Part shown: positions 37,801-50,827 of the stretch, piece after piece | Layout of the letters: the number at the start of each line of letters is the position of its first letter | How positions within the stretch are numbered: position 1 is the stretch's first letter | NCBI GenBank assembly: GCA_035079385.1 | Contig: JAVHKY010000013.1 | Location: 4,030,001 to 4,094,000, forward strand | DNA length: 64,000 nucleotides | Source: Aspidiotus rigidus | Taxonomy: Eukaryota > Arthropoda > Insecta > Hemiptera > Diaspididae | Direction: 5' to 3' | Position numbers and translations under genes: made by a program | The notes under the pieces: generated by a model | What the model was told of the DNA's origin: nothing | The model's database searches: none | Seen by the model: only the letters and a program-made list of their open reading frames with translations

Positions 37801-40800
37801 AACTTTTGTAGACATTGAAAGTAGGCGCTTGTTTTACGGAAGTAAATGTGGATGACTATTTCAGCCTGAGTACACTTTGTTTGCCTTTGAGTAGGTCTTT
37901 GAAGCTCAGCCATCTCTGCACAAAACTCGATTTTAGGGAGGCTATCTGAAAAATTATAGATTTATGATCATACTTACAAAGAGATACTATGTACACAGAC
38001 ATACTCGACCCACGACAGTTTTCCACCAGAGTCTCACCTGAGTCATGAGCCTGAATATTTTCTAAATCAAACAACCGTTTCCTGTCATAAAATTACCATA
38101 CTCCGACTCGACACGGCAATGATTATGCATAACATATTATACAAGTTGATCATCCTATACCAATTTGAAGGAGAAAGCAAATAGCCCTATCAACGCTTTT
38201 GGAAAGTGAAGATTAACAAAAATATAATGGGGGACGATAGTCAGTAAAGTTAATACCCCTCCCTGATAGAGAATGAAATAGAAACTTACGGATGTGATAC
38301 ATTCTATATTTACTATATACATGCACCTCTTTCTCTGTTCATTCATTCATTTGTCAGTCATGAGTAATCGTTTGAAGGTGACTTACACGGTTAATAAAAC
38401 GCGTTACAAATCTCGGATGAAGCACTCAATTCTTGTAAATTTTTCATCCTGCACAATGACAAAGACATTCGCAGTCATGATTCATTCTAAAAAGTTGATA
38501 TTTGTTTGTTCTATCACGTGATGTTATTTTGTACACGCAATGCTGTGCTGTAGATGTGCAAATTAATTAAAACAAAATGAAACAAAATTCTATCTCGAAG
38601 AAATATTCAATGAAGCAATATGCAATTTTAACATCAACAAGTTGTCTCAGCCATTGAACTGATTCATAATTATAGTTCAACAGGCAGAACTGTCCATCCT
38701 TTGGACGGAACATTTATAAATACCCAACTCCAGCTTTTTACTGGATTTATAACTTCCACACACTTATACTCTCACTTAACTAGTGACCCTACTGCCCGTG
38801 TAACACAGAATTATATTATTTGTCAATCAATTGTTAAGTGTAAGAATACTCATAATCGTAAACACCCGACTTGTCACGGTGACACCTCACTCACCGAAAA
38901 AATGAATTATCTGCAGAAGATCACACCCCGTTACTGATAATTTCCTACCTGATATTAATCAGTAACCAGCCACTAAACACTTCCTTCTCTACCCATCCAA
39001 CTATCTTCTCTTCCATTCAGTATTCAGTATCCAACGCAAAAACTCAACGAATTTATTAATAAACCATTCTGACCGTCAATATATTATTCGCTTTTGAAGT
39101 AAATCAAGCCTCGGCGCGCAAAGATTCAACCTACCTTCAGCATCTGCGTTGAAGCTGCTGCCTAACTCTCACTGCCAATTTTCTTGCATCCTCAACTTAA
39201 TTCTTTACCCACCCGCACTCTGCTGACATAAGTCGCTTTCTATATCGTGAGAATGTCTGTTTAGCTGAAAGCGCTCGGTTTGTTTGATTTTATTCGGTTC
39301 TTGTATTTGCATTTTTACTCTTCGGGAGTATCTTTGTTCTCGAGTCTGAACTATTCAAACATCTTAATTTGAACCATCTATTGCTTATCATATCATCCAC
39401 TTCTCCATAGCAACTTCCCTGGATATCCAACTCGATCTACCTGATAATCTCCGAACTTATAGCACTATATACCGCCGCCTCATTAGAAACAACATCTCTA
39501 TACTCATTTTCCGACCCTCTCAGCCCTACTTTACCAACGGGTCTAAATCGTGACTCCAAACAGGATACGCATACGCGATCCAAGGAGTCATAATCAGTCG
39601 TTGATTGGAAAATTCTGCCTCCATTTTCATTACCAAAACCAAACGCCACATATTCTTGTCTTTCTCGTCTCCGTCTCCTAGCCCCCCGCTCAAATTTCCA
39701 CTGTTAACTGACTTATTTTCATCTTTCCTGGATGTACAGGACTCTTATTCAACTAATTCCCCAAATCAAGGCATTTATTTACACCTGCAATCGGTATCAT
39801 CCCCTTTTACATCTGCCTCCTCAACTTCCCGAAAAATGGTGCGATTGTCTTCGCCGCCAAAGATTTCTTTCTAGCCCACAAAATTTCTGACCCTGTACTT
39901 ACACCTTCTTCTGACCTTAGAAACTATTACCGATCCCTGATACTTGACTTCTGTACAAACTTGGAGCAATCGAAAGCAGAGCAGCCCCTTGGACTTCTTC
40001 CAAATGAAGTAACCGTCATAAAGAAATCATTCTCACCAACCTCAGAATTGATCACACACATCCCACCTATTCCTACATTTCTTTAGGTCTGTTCTTTCCT
40101 GCTCCTCTCTTGCCAATACTGCCGATAGGATAATATATCTGTTCGTTACCTTTTCTCGAGTCCCTCTCTTGAAAATATGGGTCTCTCTTGCTCGGTATCT
40201 CCACGTCTTCCACCTACTCTTTGTAAAAATTTGAATAAGGTCACAAACTCTCTTGACTATCTGCGTCTCATTTATTTTCACCCTCTACTGTAATCTCTGA
40301 TGTTGCCACTATACACTCGACAAAAATTGAAGACCATTTGTCACAAACATCCAAGTTGAGAAAGAGCGTTGCATATTTTATAAAATCTCGTTAAATGATA
40401 AACAATGGCTCCAAATTGATGTATCTCAATAATCGTTAAATTCTTGCCAGAATATGGTCCAATTTCTGTACAGGTAGACATTTTTTCAGTCCCTTTTCCA
40501 ATACAAGAGAGAAAAGAGGAAAATTTCCTCCGGATTAGGGTGGTTCAGTGTCTGCCGGACATTGGAACGCTAAAATTTTTACAAATACCTCCAATAGAAC
40601 GGGTTCCCTGTTAAACATGAAAATATTCCGAGGTCTCATTACAAGTGTCTTTCTTCCAAAACAATGAGATCATTTCAGTTAATTTATGTATCAAATATTT
40701 CAGTATTCCTGGTCGAATTCATGATGGGCATTGGAATAGGCTGGCTGGCACCAATGTTGCATATATTAAAGGAATCACCGGATACCAGATTCACTTCGGA

Positions 40801-42025
40801 AAACTGTGCTTGGATCGCTGCTCTTCACTATGCCTCTAGAGGAACAATGTCACTCGTTTCAATATTGTTGATCGATCGACTGGGCCGCAATATACTTTTC
40901 ATATTCGCTTCTGTCGACTGTTTCCTGATGTGGGTGCTCGTCTACTACAGTCAAAACGTTTACGTACATTACTTGGTACGTCTGCTTTTCGGTTTGAGCG
41001 TTGGAGTTCACGACGCTGGCGCGGGCATCTACATAGGAGAAAATTGCTCGCCAAATCTAAGAGGTATTTTCAGTGGATTCTTTTTAGCGTCGTTCTATCT
41101 CGGAGAAGTACTGGAGTTCTTCCTGGCTGCATTCTTATCATACGAATGGGTAGCTATTATCAATGGTCTGCTAGGATTGATAGCCGTGCTATCGACTTTC
41201 TTACTTCGAGAACCAGCTCAATACCTGATCATGAAAGGGAACACCGGGAAAGCGGAAAAGAATTATGACTGGTTACGTGACATGCAGAACCCGAAAACCA
41301 AGGATGAATTTGACGATATGAAGCAATACGTACTGGAGGAGAGAGATCGCGCGTTCTCTTGGAGTATGTTGTGTTCTAAAGAGGTGAACAAAAGCGTACG
41401 AATTGTTTTACTCATGCACTTTTTTTGCTACTTTTGCGGGTTTTCGGCAGTCAACTCATTTGCAACGATGGCATTTTCTGGCTCGACGATGTTCTCAAAT
41501 ACTCAATTAACCATGATCTTAGGCGTCGTGCTATTCCTTTCGGTCACATTATCATCACCTTTTATGGACAAGTTCAATAGACGTACCTTGTTTTTGGGTA
41601 CCAGCGCTGTTATTGTGGTGATTCATACGCTCACAGCTCTCTTGTATTACATCAACACCATGTACAAGGCACCGTATTTCCATTGGATTTTGTTCTCGTT
41701 GCTAACCGCTTTTTTGAGTATACACGGTATGTTCATATTTCCTATCACAACCGTGGTCAGAGGAGAACTACTGCCACAAAATGTAAAAGCGCTAGGGTCA
41801 GCTTTTGCTGGCCTTTCCAGCTCGTTAGGCGGCTTTATAGGAGCAAAAATTTTTCTACCTACAGCCGAATTATTTGGAATGCACACTAATTTTATAATTT
41901 TTTCACTTATAAGCGTATTCATGTTTTTATACGTCTACTACGACTTACCGGAAACCAGAGGTAGAACGTTAACGGACATTCAGCGTGAATTGAAAGGTAC
42001 CAATACTCAAAAGACAACCACTTGA
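31822..42025 (+). CDS. Tret1-like MFS sugar transporter 3
   Basis: Exon 2 (40704-42025) is certain: VFLVEFMMGIGIGWLAPM..., DRLGRN, NLRGIFSG, REPAQYL, FNRRTLF, GELLP and LPETRGRTLTDIQ, all as in copy 2. The best exon 1 is 31822-31876 (MFSKKSVVVLHQTSAMVP, donor gtaagt): same phase, same MP|V junction as copy 4. That gives 458 residues and an 8827-bp intron filled with repeats. An alternative start inside the exon-2 frame, an ATG at 40664 (MRSFQLIYVSNIS...), would read through the splice acceptor and is less likely. Helix 7 reads YFCGFSAVNSF and helix 10 HGMFIFPITTVV, so QQxSG and GPxPW are both missing. The loop KAEKNYDWLRDMQ is close to that of copy 2. The transported sugar is unknown. Confidence 0.85.
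31877..33123. other. Intron of transporter 3, proximal part
   Basis: No element recognised; A/T-rich tracts near 32670-32700. Confidence 0.35.
33124..33265. repeat. Foldback repeat, 142 bp
   Basis: Outer arms 'aattcaaatttacattgacc' and 'ggtcaatgtaaatttgaatt' are exact inverted copies and continue inward through 'aaggattaattt' / 'aaattaatcctt' with few changes. Confidence 0.7.
33736..34020. repeat. Dispersed family A, copy 3 with internal minisatellite
   Basis: Left end 'agggaacctgttttatg' is inverted relative to the right end 'cataaaacaggttccctgtt'. Inside are two units of about 55 bp of the type 'agctcgagagt.gaaatttt' plus 'c.aagtccctctcctatcata'. The 'tttttccaag...gacggcgcacgg' segment resembles copies 1 and 2. 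Confidence 0.65.
34100..34560. repeat. Dispersed family A, further diverged copies
   Basis: 'ccccataaaacaggttctct' at about 34308 and 'ccccataaaacagatttcct' at about 34495 mark two further right-end-like motifs, each followed by 'cctc..ttta....cc.gt.aag.acccgtg'. Between them are more 'aagtccc.tcctat.atatagctc' units. Copies are incomplete, perhaps arranged in tandem. Confidence 0.5.
34564..34872. repeat. Perfect 81-bp inverted repeat
   Basis: 34564-34644 and 34792-34872 are exact reverse complements over 81 bp, separated by 147 bp. Perfect arms imply a recent origin or gene conversion. A transcript of the sense intron would form a long double-stranded stem. No coding potential. Confidence 0.85.
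34873..36700. other. Intron of transporter 3, middle part
   Basis: A GC-richer segment at 35125-35215 ('ggatgcggggttggtgtcgc') looks unlike its surroundings and may be a repeat fragment. No gene is recognised. Confidence 0.35.
36701..36862. repeat. MITE of 162 bp with 30-bp terminal inverted repeats
   Basis: The first and last 30 bp are inverted copies differing at one position (ends 'cactgaaagaaat' and 'atttctttcggtg'). The interior is AT-rich and non-coding. The dinucleotide 'ca' occurs on both sides; no longer target duplication is obvious. Confidence 0.75.
36863..39059. other. Intron of transporter 3, no recognised element
   Basis: An open frame of 130 codons at 37133-37525 lacks family resemblance. 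No repeat with clear ends is seen. Confidence 0.35.
39060..40120 (+). mobile_element. I/Jockey-type LINE 3' part with RNase H remnant
   Basis: On the plus strand, in several shifting frames: the post-RT block (SALG/SASALKLLP type, 39105-39240); an RNase H-like stretch YFTNGSKS then TGYAYAIQGVIISR (39525-39600) and ENSASIFITKTK (39607-39640), resembling 'IYTDGSK..VG.A......ASIFTAEL'; and KEIILTNLRIDHTHPTYSYI (40020-40080), resembling 'E..LTRLRIGHTRLTHSYL'. Stops and frameshifts show it is dead. The first part is similar to 13050-13320. Confidence 0.65.
40470..40613. repeat. Dispersed family A, right-end fragment
   Basis: Ends 'aatagaacgggttccctgtt' preceded by 'aaaatttttacaaatacctcc', matching the right end of copies 1-3. 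The left part is not recognisable. It ends 90 bp before exon 2 of transporter 3. Confidence 0.5.
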
Positions 42026-43564
42026 TAATTTGTTAAATTAATTTTTTGTACGATTTACGTGAAGAATGTGATATTGAAAGTATTGTAGATATTGTAAAGT
42101 AAAATATTTATACAATTTGAACGTCTACAGTATATTACACAATATTGTTTACACGAATTTTCTCCATCATTCGCTTCGAAACTAAAATATGTACTTTCAT
42201 ATCATATTCCAAATAGAAAAGAAACCCTTTGATACCATTTTCTCAACCGGTGGTCAATTTTATGATTCGATATAAAACAATCAACTGTTATACTTTTTTC
42301 CTTTCGATCAAAAATTAAACGTTTAACCTACATTTAATTAAATAAATTTCAGAAACTGGAACGCATAAAAATACAAAAATTGGATTTCAGTTCGTTTGCT
42401 ACTCAAGTGGTCTCTCTCATTAATTATTGATAGTGTCTACCAGGGAATTTTTCAATTTCAATAATCGATTAGGTTGATACTTGGTTGCGAAATTTTTCAA
42501 AGCCTCTAGGTATACAATGTAGACGATTTTTTTTGAAATTCCTCCCCTTCTCTCACACAAAATGGCTTATAAATCGATTGTCCAAATCTTCAAAGTAATT
42601 CAAAGAATTTCTGAGCATTTTTTTTTTTCGAATAAACCCCGCTCGCTCTCTTAGGACCACAATCCCTTACAGCACGGAAATCAAAGAAATTACTCCTGTT
42701 CTCAAATACGTATCTCGAAGGTTAAAATTTTTCCAAATCATGAAAAAATTGATGATTGGGATACAGAGAGTGACTTCAAGGGCCTGAGCCCTGCTTCGTT
42801 GTACTGTAACTTGAAATGATAATGAATGATGTATAGAAAGATTTTTTTGGTCGTCTCCACGATCCAACTTGGATTAGACTCTACCCTCCCCAGAAAATTA
42901 AGTACAAAAACTCATACCCAAACTCGCTGTTCTCATGTTTTTTTTTTCCTTCAAATATTTTCCATTTAACATACTTGTTGCCAAAAACGCAAGTTTTCCA
43001 GCACTTATAGTTGAATGCCAAAAAATGATTTGTAATACGTTCTCAATGACCAGAAAAGCTCAGACCGGTATATATTTGAGCGATCACAATAAATCAACAT
43101 TGCAGTTTACTGTACATCACACACCTTCTTTTCCTCAACGCAGGAGGTCATACGACTGAATAATGAACTCAATTATTTTACGACGGCAATTTTGAAAAGA
43201 TAAAATTATGAGAAGAAAAAGAATCTGTTTCTGGCGTGTGTTTCTGAATGCGTCTAAAGACTAGAATCTCGTTAATTTCACGGTTTCATAGGCAAACTCA
43301 AAACGTTAATTTTCTTTATAAATAATTATTTGACAATAAGTAAGAAGAGAAGGAAATTAAACAACTGTAGAAGACCAGATAATTGCTGTAAAGCCATAAA
43401 ATTTTTCGACTTGGGTTCGAAATTTTTATAAAAAACGTTCGCTGGTAATTCTCGCTAAACGAACGCAATTGTACCAGTAGAAAACAAAGTTGCAAGAGCG
43501 CTTCTTTAAATTTTTTTCTTAAAAGGTCAACATGAACTGATAAGGCTGGACAAACAGGAGGAAA
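42026..43564. other. Intergenic block between transporters 3 and 4
   Basis: A poly(A) signal AATAAA at 42341-42346 may end transporter 3. The promoter of transporter 4 should lie toward the right end. No other feature recognised. Confidence 0.4.
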
Positions 43565-45036
43565 ATGGGGCTGATTTTTCGTCAGTTTTTGGCTGTGATG
43601 CCAGGTGAGTACAAAACTACAAATATTTCTCATTCTACAGGTCTTTACTCACTGCATGCTCCTTGTGTCCTATGATTTCAGTCTTCTTGCTCAAATTCAT
43701 GATGGGTGTGGGTGTAGGCTGGTTAGCACCGATGCTTCATCAGCTGAAAACTGCACCGGAGACTGCCTTCACATCAGAGCAGTGTGCATGGATTGCAGCT
43801 TGTCATTACATTGGGCGAGGAATCAGTCCAGTTTTCGCGATTACGTCCATCGATCGGATGGGCAGAAACTTCACATTCATAATTGCCTCACTGATAGCTT
43901 TCATTATGTGGATACCCGTATATTACAGCCGAGTGGTTTACGTACACTATATTATCCGCTTGTTTTTTGGAGTTAGCGTTGGATTCAATGATGCGGCTGC
44001 TGGTATTTACATGGGCGAAAACTGCTCTCCCCAAGTGAGAGGTATCTTTAGCGGAATTCATGTGGCATTTTTCTACTTCGGTGAAGTACTGATATTTGGG
44101 CTAGCTGCTTATCTGTCTTACGAGTGGGTCACAATCGTTAGTGGTATACTTGGTTTCATAGTCATCGTATCGACATTCCTGCTGAAAGAACCAGCACAAT
44201 TTCTCATCATGAAAGGAAAATTGGCGAAAGCTGAAAAGAATTACAATCACTTACACGATCTACAAAACTTGAAGACAAAAAAGGAATTCGAAGATATTAA
44301 GCAGTATGTGAGCGAAGTAAAGAGAGACATGTTCTCTCTAGACGTATTTCGCTCCAAAGAGGCATCTAGAAGTATTCGTATAGTTCTATTCAATAATTTT
44401 CTATCCACGGGAGGAGGATTCGTCTCAGTCAATTCGTTCGTCACAATTGCTTTGGCTGGTACAGACGGTCTTTCTACGTCACAGCTAACGGTTCTGTTTG
44501 GAATGGCTCAATTTGTAACCGCATCTTTCTCAACAGCCTTTCTGGACACGTTCAACAGGCGCACACTGTACTTATTTTCATGGGCCATCATAACAATCAT
44601 TCATGCAGCCACAGCAGCGCTCTATTATCTAGATTCCATTTACACCATACCCTATTTCAACTGGTCACTCTTTACTTTACTTACTACTTTTTCGTGTATC
44701 ATCGGTATGTTTGTAAGTCCTTTGACGACAGCTATTCAGGGCGAGTTGCTTCCCCAAGAAGTGAAAGCATTAGGTTCCAGTTTCGGTGTGGTTCTTGGCT
44801 CGCTTGGAGGATTTTTGGGAGCTAAAATATTTTTACCGATCTCAGAAGCTTATGGAACACATTTTAATTTTATATTATTTTCTTTCATGAACCTGGCTTC
44901 ATTTTTCTATAATTATATTGATTTACCAGAAACGAAAGGAAAGACACTAACAGACATACAGCGAGAATTGAGAGGTGAACAAACTAAAGAAGTCGTTAAG
45001 AATAATGATACACATGTGGAAAGCATACGTTTGTGA
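43565..45036 (+). CDS. Tret1-like MFS sugar transporter 4
   Basis: Exon 1 is 43565-43604 (MGLIFRQFLAVMP, donor gtgagt) and exon 2 is 43682-45036; the phase-1 join gives ...AVMP|VFLLKFMMGVGVGWLAPM, 464 residues. The 77-bp intron makes this copy the clearest guide to the gene structure of the other three. Marks: DRMGRN after helix 2, QVRGIFSG at helix 4, KEPAQFL before the central loop, FNRRTLY, GELLP after helix 10 and LPETKGKTLTDIQ, followed by a tail of about 25 residues. Helix 7 reads TGGGFVSVNSF and helix 10 IGMFVSPLTTAI; the QQxSG and GPxPW signatures are replaced as in the other copies. A plasma-membrane sugar porter of the Tret1 group is inferred; substrate unknown. Confidence 0.93.
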
Positions 45037-45356
45037 ATCGACCATTGATGTAAGAATCTGTTCACCGGTGGGCCATAGAAAATAATAAGAAATTCTACGA
45101 TTTTAGACGACAGGGTTTTTTCGAAGAGGTGAGTAACCAAGAAGAATACAAGATTAAGGAGTTGGGACGATGTTTGGGAAGGAACAGAAACGAAAATTTC
45201 TTACGCATGACCCACAAAAGGGAAATACCCAATTGTGGAAAACTTGTACAGGTATGCATCGACTGATGAGAAATTTATTTTCAACCTTAATTTCGGAAAT
45301 ATAAAATAAGGCACTCGTACTAATAGCTCCCATTTGATTGTAAACATTTTTTTTTA

Positions 45357-45362
45357 AATAAA
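45357..45362 (+). terminator. Poly(A) signal AATAAA of transporter 4
   Basis: AATAAA occurs about 320 bp after the stop codon of the fourth transporter. Confidence 0.4.
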
Positions 45363-45544
45363 CGAGATTTGTATCATACGTATCCTGCCTGAAAATCGGT
45401 GTTTATCACAATTTCCATCGATAGAATTTTCTTCGTTGAAAAGAAAACGCGACCAACAGAAAACCGAACCCCATATTTGGGAGAATAAGTTCATCTTTTC
45501 TTGTATTTACAGCAAAGTCGAAATTCTTCTAGATTCTTCTCCTG

Positions 45545-45760
45545 GACCTGATCTATACTGCTTGATGGTCGAAATTTTTCCGAGTTCCCCTTCTTATGGA
45601 ATGATATAACTCGAAAGTTGAACTTTTCCAAGTCCTCTCTCCCTCATTATACACAGCTGGATGGTCGAAAGATTTCCAAGACCTCACTCCTTTCTCATAT
45701 AAAACTGAATGATCGGAGTTTTTCGCAAGTTCCTCTCCTGATCGGCACAAATAGCTCGCA
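45545..45760. repeat. Minisatellite, about four diverged units of 50-60 bp
   Basis: Units of the type 'agct.gatggtcgaaatttt' plus 'tccaagtcctctcctc..tat' repeat at about 45556, 45613, 45660 and 45705. The same unit occurs inside dispersed family A at 33850-34450, linking this array to that family. Confidence 0.6.
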
Positions 45761-45770
45761 TTGATTGGAA

Positions 45771-48700
45771 TAAAGCATATAAGTATACTCAGATACATGA
45801 TTTATTCTTGGGACGATTTTCTACTTTACAATTCAATCTGACAATAACAATCTGTTTTATTTGTAGTTTCAAAAGGTCTGATGTAATACAGTTATTTCTG
45901 TAATCGACTCAACAGGGCCACCAAGAGACGAATTGGGCCTGAAACAAATCTGGGAACTCCTACTGGTATTGTTCTCTGTACCCCCTCCTTTTTCTTGATT
46001 CTTTCAAGGATCCGGGAGGAAAAAATACCTTTCCCCCTTCTTGTCGGCCAGTGTATGCTTGAGGAAAAAAATAAGCTAATTCATTGTACCTCCGACAATA
46101 GTTGGCGATATTCTTTTTCTCGTAAATCTCAGAAAAATTTAATCATCTTCTATTCATCTCGTGATTTTTTGAGAGATATACTTGAGAACCGGTGATATAA
46201 ATACATGGTGAAATATTTGCAGTGAGCCTTCTATTTTGAATTAGGGGTTACTAGAGAAACGTTTCATCTATTCTTTTCGGGCGCACGGAACAAAGTAGGT
46301 GAAAATACAAAAATAAGCAGTTGCAGCGACCAACGAAAATGGGGTATGAAATTTCTCGAAAGTTGAACATCGAGTCGTCTATACTTCCGGAATTGAATTT
46401 TCGCAACCATTGCGAGTCTTATGACTCATAGAATTTTTTTATTCCCTCTCTTATTTTCATTTTAGGTAAAACACAGTACACAGAGACACCTGACGCCATT
46501 CACGATTTATTACTGGAAAAGTATCACAGTTGTTTTTATTTTCCTTTCTTCCAAGACTGTAGCAAGTGGTAACAGTCGTATAGGTTACAATTGAAGTAGT
46601 AAGTGAAGTACTCGACTATTAAAATAGTAATATATCAGTTAAACAATCGACAATAATGACGACACTTTTACTTCAAGTATAAATACATAATAATAAAGAT
46701 AGTAGACTTTCGAAAAATTCATTAGACGCTTCTGGAGAGTCAATTATATAAAAATAAAAAATTATCTCGAAGGAAGCCAACGATTTCGAGCTTGTCAAAA
46801 TTAGGTACGGTTTCGTCCGAATTAATAAATCGGTCGCAGCAATTCATCTTCTCAAATAGCGAATCGAGTTTATATAGTTCATTCGTACTCCATTAACAGA
46901 GTCAAAGTACCCATAGGTCTATTTGTAATTGATTTAAGATTATCGGGCCAGTAATGATATCAATTTCCATAAGAATACACAGGGAACGATTTGATCACAT
47001 ACAGATACACATTCAAAAACAAGATGTTCCTTAATATGTACCTATTGAAGATCACTATCCAGAATCTACAAGTTCTGTGGAATTTAAATATATAGCTTCG
47101 ATTGCTATCGTACTTCCTGTTTTTGAATACTAGTGAATGATTGAAACATTCTCTGTGTCTTCTTATGGGATTCTAAAACAGCTGTCCCAAAATCAGCAGC
47201 AGAGAACAAGTATATTCAATCAAAAATGTTCACGTCACGGGGAATCGATCTATTTCATCAATGGTCGCAGAAATCATTTTCACGCTCGATAGTGCCAATT
47301 AAAAATTAATGAAAATCTTGGAAAATTGATCACCATCTTCTCAATACCAGCACTTAAAAAAATAATCATCCTTCATCAAGGTTAGAAATATAATAGGTAT
47401 ATCATACGGCAGAGGGTTTATAGCAGGAAAAGTCACTCAGATGAATTAATGATGGCAGCTACGGCGAGGGTTATTAAGATAACTCACTCGAGTCCTAAAT
47501 CCAACATTCCTATTTATCATTGATCTCAAACGCCCTCCTGATTCTACTCCAAATATAAATTTCTTACTAGAACTAACAGTATTGTAACCTACCAACCAAT
47601 ATTAATGCTTAATTGCTTGCAATTCGGAACGTCGCGTCCGTCGAGGGCGCTACCGTCGCAATGGAATTGCATGTAAAAGTTCCGAGGATCAATGGTTTCC
47701 AGTTGTACTAAAACTCTACAAAATAGAGGTAAAGTTTTTAGCAGGAATTGTTCTCATTATGACTCATCATGATACAATAACTTGTTTTATCAATAGATGA
47801 AAGTTGGGAAAATAAGTCGTTCATTCAAAATTTTTGGATTAATTCACTCTCAACTTTGCACAGAGCGAGCGAAGTTTCATTTTCTTCCGTTTACAATACG
47901 ACAAAAATTATACGGATCCTCGGAATTTTGGTGATGCCACCAGAGAGCGACTCTTGTTTTGACGTTCGCAATACTCAAACATCCGATCGACGATCTTCCG
48001 TATTATTGTATGCATATATACCCAACGACAAATGGTTTTAAAAAAAATCACGACTCACACTGATGAAAATATCTGCTCACGAAATAAATTGTAATATTCA
48101 AATTGGCAATACCTAATTATTCATGAACGATATGAGGAACAATAGTACTGATACCTATCTAACATTCATACGTATACCGGTCGTCCGTTTTCTGCCGTCC
48201 GAATTAAAAGTAGAACTGACAATTCTCCTTCCCACAAACAATTTCAACGCCGAGCACAGAATTCACTATTAGACTAAACCAGCATTAATTCAAAATTCCA
48301 GGTATTTCGCGGAAGAACATCCGAAATTACAATTTGTATTCCATTCACGAAGTTTCTGGGGAAAGATATTATAACGAACACCGTCAAGTAAAGAGACTAG
48401 AGTTTAATCGCCTCCAGAAAAGTTTCTGAGACGCGATCAACGTATCGCCTTTCACGTACAGTTCGATAAAAAGATTCATGATAGTACCGCTACAATATTA
48501 ATTCCGGATCGTCAATGATCGGCTGCTGAGAACTTGACTAGCAGTTTTACCATAATGAAAGAAATGGCTAGCCTACAATCCGTATCAATGGTCATAGATT
48601 TCTCAAAATTTCCATCACGCCTTCTCCACCACAGCAGGTCAACACATCGGAAAACAATTTACATCAAAATTTTCTTGCTAATACAAAGGGTTCATGTTCT

Positions 48701-49560
48701 TTTTGATGACGGAAGAATAGCCCGGCATTATAAATATACCCACTGAAAATGACCTTCAGAAGGGCAAGAAGTTCAAGGTGTTTCAGATTCATCTGGGTAC
48801 TAGCTGATTCGTATTTTTACCATAATCCAGTCCCCAATTAAATTTACGAAATAAATATCAAATATAATATGTTCCAGTGCTTACCTCACATTTCTCTTCT
48901 CAATAATTTTTTGAGGCATTTACCACCATTTGGGCAGTTGCTAAAGTAGAACAGAGTGAAGCTTTCGTAGTCAACATCAAGTTCTCAGAAGTGTTCCCAC
49001 ATACGAACTCGGCGCATAACAATATTACATTATTACAAGATTCTCAATGCTGCATCACACCACGAACCACGATGTCCTGAAATTTAGCACGAATTCTCGA
49101 TGATTGGTCAAACACTAAGTTCAATTATTGGCAAAATGCTATAGTACTGTTACTTGGTACTTGGTAGTTCATCGCGCCCGCGGACACATTCGGATTTGGA
49201 AACACCACGCAATTGACGCAATGAGAATAAGAATATTTTCCACATATCCTACGCAATTCTGGAAACACTGAAGATATACGGATTCGAACACATAACTCGA
49301 TCGAACAATAATAATGAGTAAATTATGATTCACAATAATTATTCACTAACGACTCGATTTTCATAATATTTTGAAAGTAAGACGACGCGACGCGACGCGA
49401 CGCGACGACGGAAGAAAAATACAAAGTGGAGGAGGAGGATGAAGACCTTGACCTTCTGAGAGAAGAACCTGGACGAATACAAATGAAATGACATCTCCAA
49501 AACGACGATCAGTGGAATAAGACTTCCTCTAGGCTTCATTAAGTGATATCAAAAGCGTTG
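45771..49560. other. Gene-poor block
   Basis: No gene recognised. A short GACGC microsatellite lies at 49381-49411. Other open frames are short and unremarkable. Confidence 0.4.
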
Positions 49561-49601
49561 AACTCCTAATCATGGGTTGCAGGTGAGTCAATTGAGAAGG
49601 T

Positions 49602-49661
49602 ATATGTAAAAAGGGTCTCCTTCCATGAAAAATACATTGAACGGAGGCCCCTTTTACATAT
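49602..49661. repeat. Small foldback
   Basis: 'atatgtaaaaagggtctcc' and 'ggaggccccttttacatat' are imperfect inverted copies with a loop of about 20 bp. Confidence 0.6.
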
Positions 49662-50269
49662 GCCGATCTCTTGGGTGTGATTGGGTGTGTGTAGTGTGTA
49701 CAGAGTTACAGACCCTTAGGTGTGTGTGAATGTGTGTTGTGTGAAGCAGATTGGTCAGCGGCTCAGCGCTTGTGTCGATTGTTGGCTCCAAACCCGAGCC
49801 ATCAGGATGGGCCTATAGTTTTCGCTTTTTGATACAAAAAAGTAGGACTCTCCAACATTCACTAAAACACCCTTTTCTGCAGAATATTCTCTCATGTTCT
49901 TTGAACCCAGTGATTAAGTGATTACTTATCTGATTGAATATTAGAATATTTTTGCTTTCTGCACTGCCACAGTGTTTTTTCCGCTTGCCTGTTTCAATAA
50001 TTTGGGCAGGCAGGTAGTTAAACCAATCTACCCAAAATTTGTAACAGGCATATAGCATAACAGCTAGCGTTGGGCAGCGCATAAATTTAGAATAACGGGT
50101 TGCGCGGGCAAGCAGGCAGAAGGAAAAGGAGACCTCCTTCTAAACCTTTATTAACAACTGTTGTGGTTCGATTTGAACACAAGACCAAATTTTTGTTAAA
50201 AAGAAAATCCGATCTTTAGAATAAGAAGAAAGAACCGAATCCAAATTAGGCTACGTATTTGTGGTTTTG

Positions 50270-50417
50270 TATAGTCTGTTCACGTTAAGAAAGGATAGAA
50301 AATAGTATAAAGTACGTACCTTGAGAACGGAACGCTTCAGGTAAATCTAATGTACCGGTCCGTTCTCGAGGTGCGTACTTTGTACTTTCTATCCTTTCTT
50401 AACGTGAACAGAGTATA
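50270..50417. repeat. Foldback element, 148 bp
   Basis: Arms of about 60 bp are inverted copies with a few changes, from 'tatagtctgttcacgttaag' at the left end to 'cttaacgtgaacagagtata' at the right end, including 'ttgagaacgga' / 'tccgttctcga'. No coding potential. Confidence 0.75.
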
Positions 50418-50653
50418 GCTGCAAGATAGGACGAAAATGTTGAGATCTGAACCAGAACAATTTCTGAATAACCAATCGTCGGCCTAGAGTCAGAAGGTCG
50501 TAACTCCCAAAATTGGTGGTTTTGAGTAGCTAGATGATGGTTTCTAGTTCTCGTGATGATAATTCATTGTTCTAGAATGATAAAGTGATGTATATAATTC
50601 ATCTAATTATACGAAAAATAACAAACTATTTTCCATTTATTGTACCAACCATT

Positions 50654-50827
50654 CAGAGCCGCTTGTACTAACTTCTTAATAATTGCGTGATCAAGTTGAC
50701 TAAAACTTGTACCAACCCATTTAATCCTAGTAACCAGGTTTAACTTGACTGCCCAATTTTGATCAGTTAAATTAAACCGTAGTTAGGTTTTTAAATTCAG
50801 GTTAATTAGTTGGTACAAGCGGCTCTG
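50654..50827. repeat. MITE of 174 bp with CAGAGCCGCTTGTAC ends
   Basis: Left end 'cagagccgcttgtactaac' is inverted relative to the right end 'gttggtacaagcggctctg', with one mismatch. CAGAGCC ends suggest hAT. Flanking 8-mers (caaccatt and taccacag) do not match, so a target duplication is not shown. Confidence 0.7.

Noticed and set aside
40664..40703. In-frame ATG upstream of exon 2 of transporter 3 as start codon
   Set aside because: The segment reads through a good splice acceptor that is conserved in position and phase in the other three copies.
45545..45760. CRISPR-like array
   Set aside because: Units are diverged tandem repeats with no conserved repeat/unique spacer pattern, and the genome is eukaryotic.
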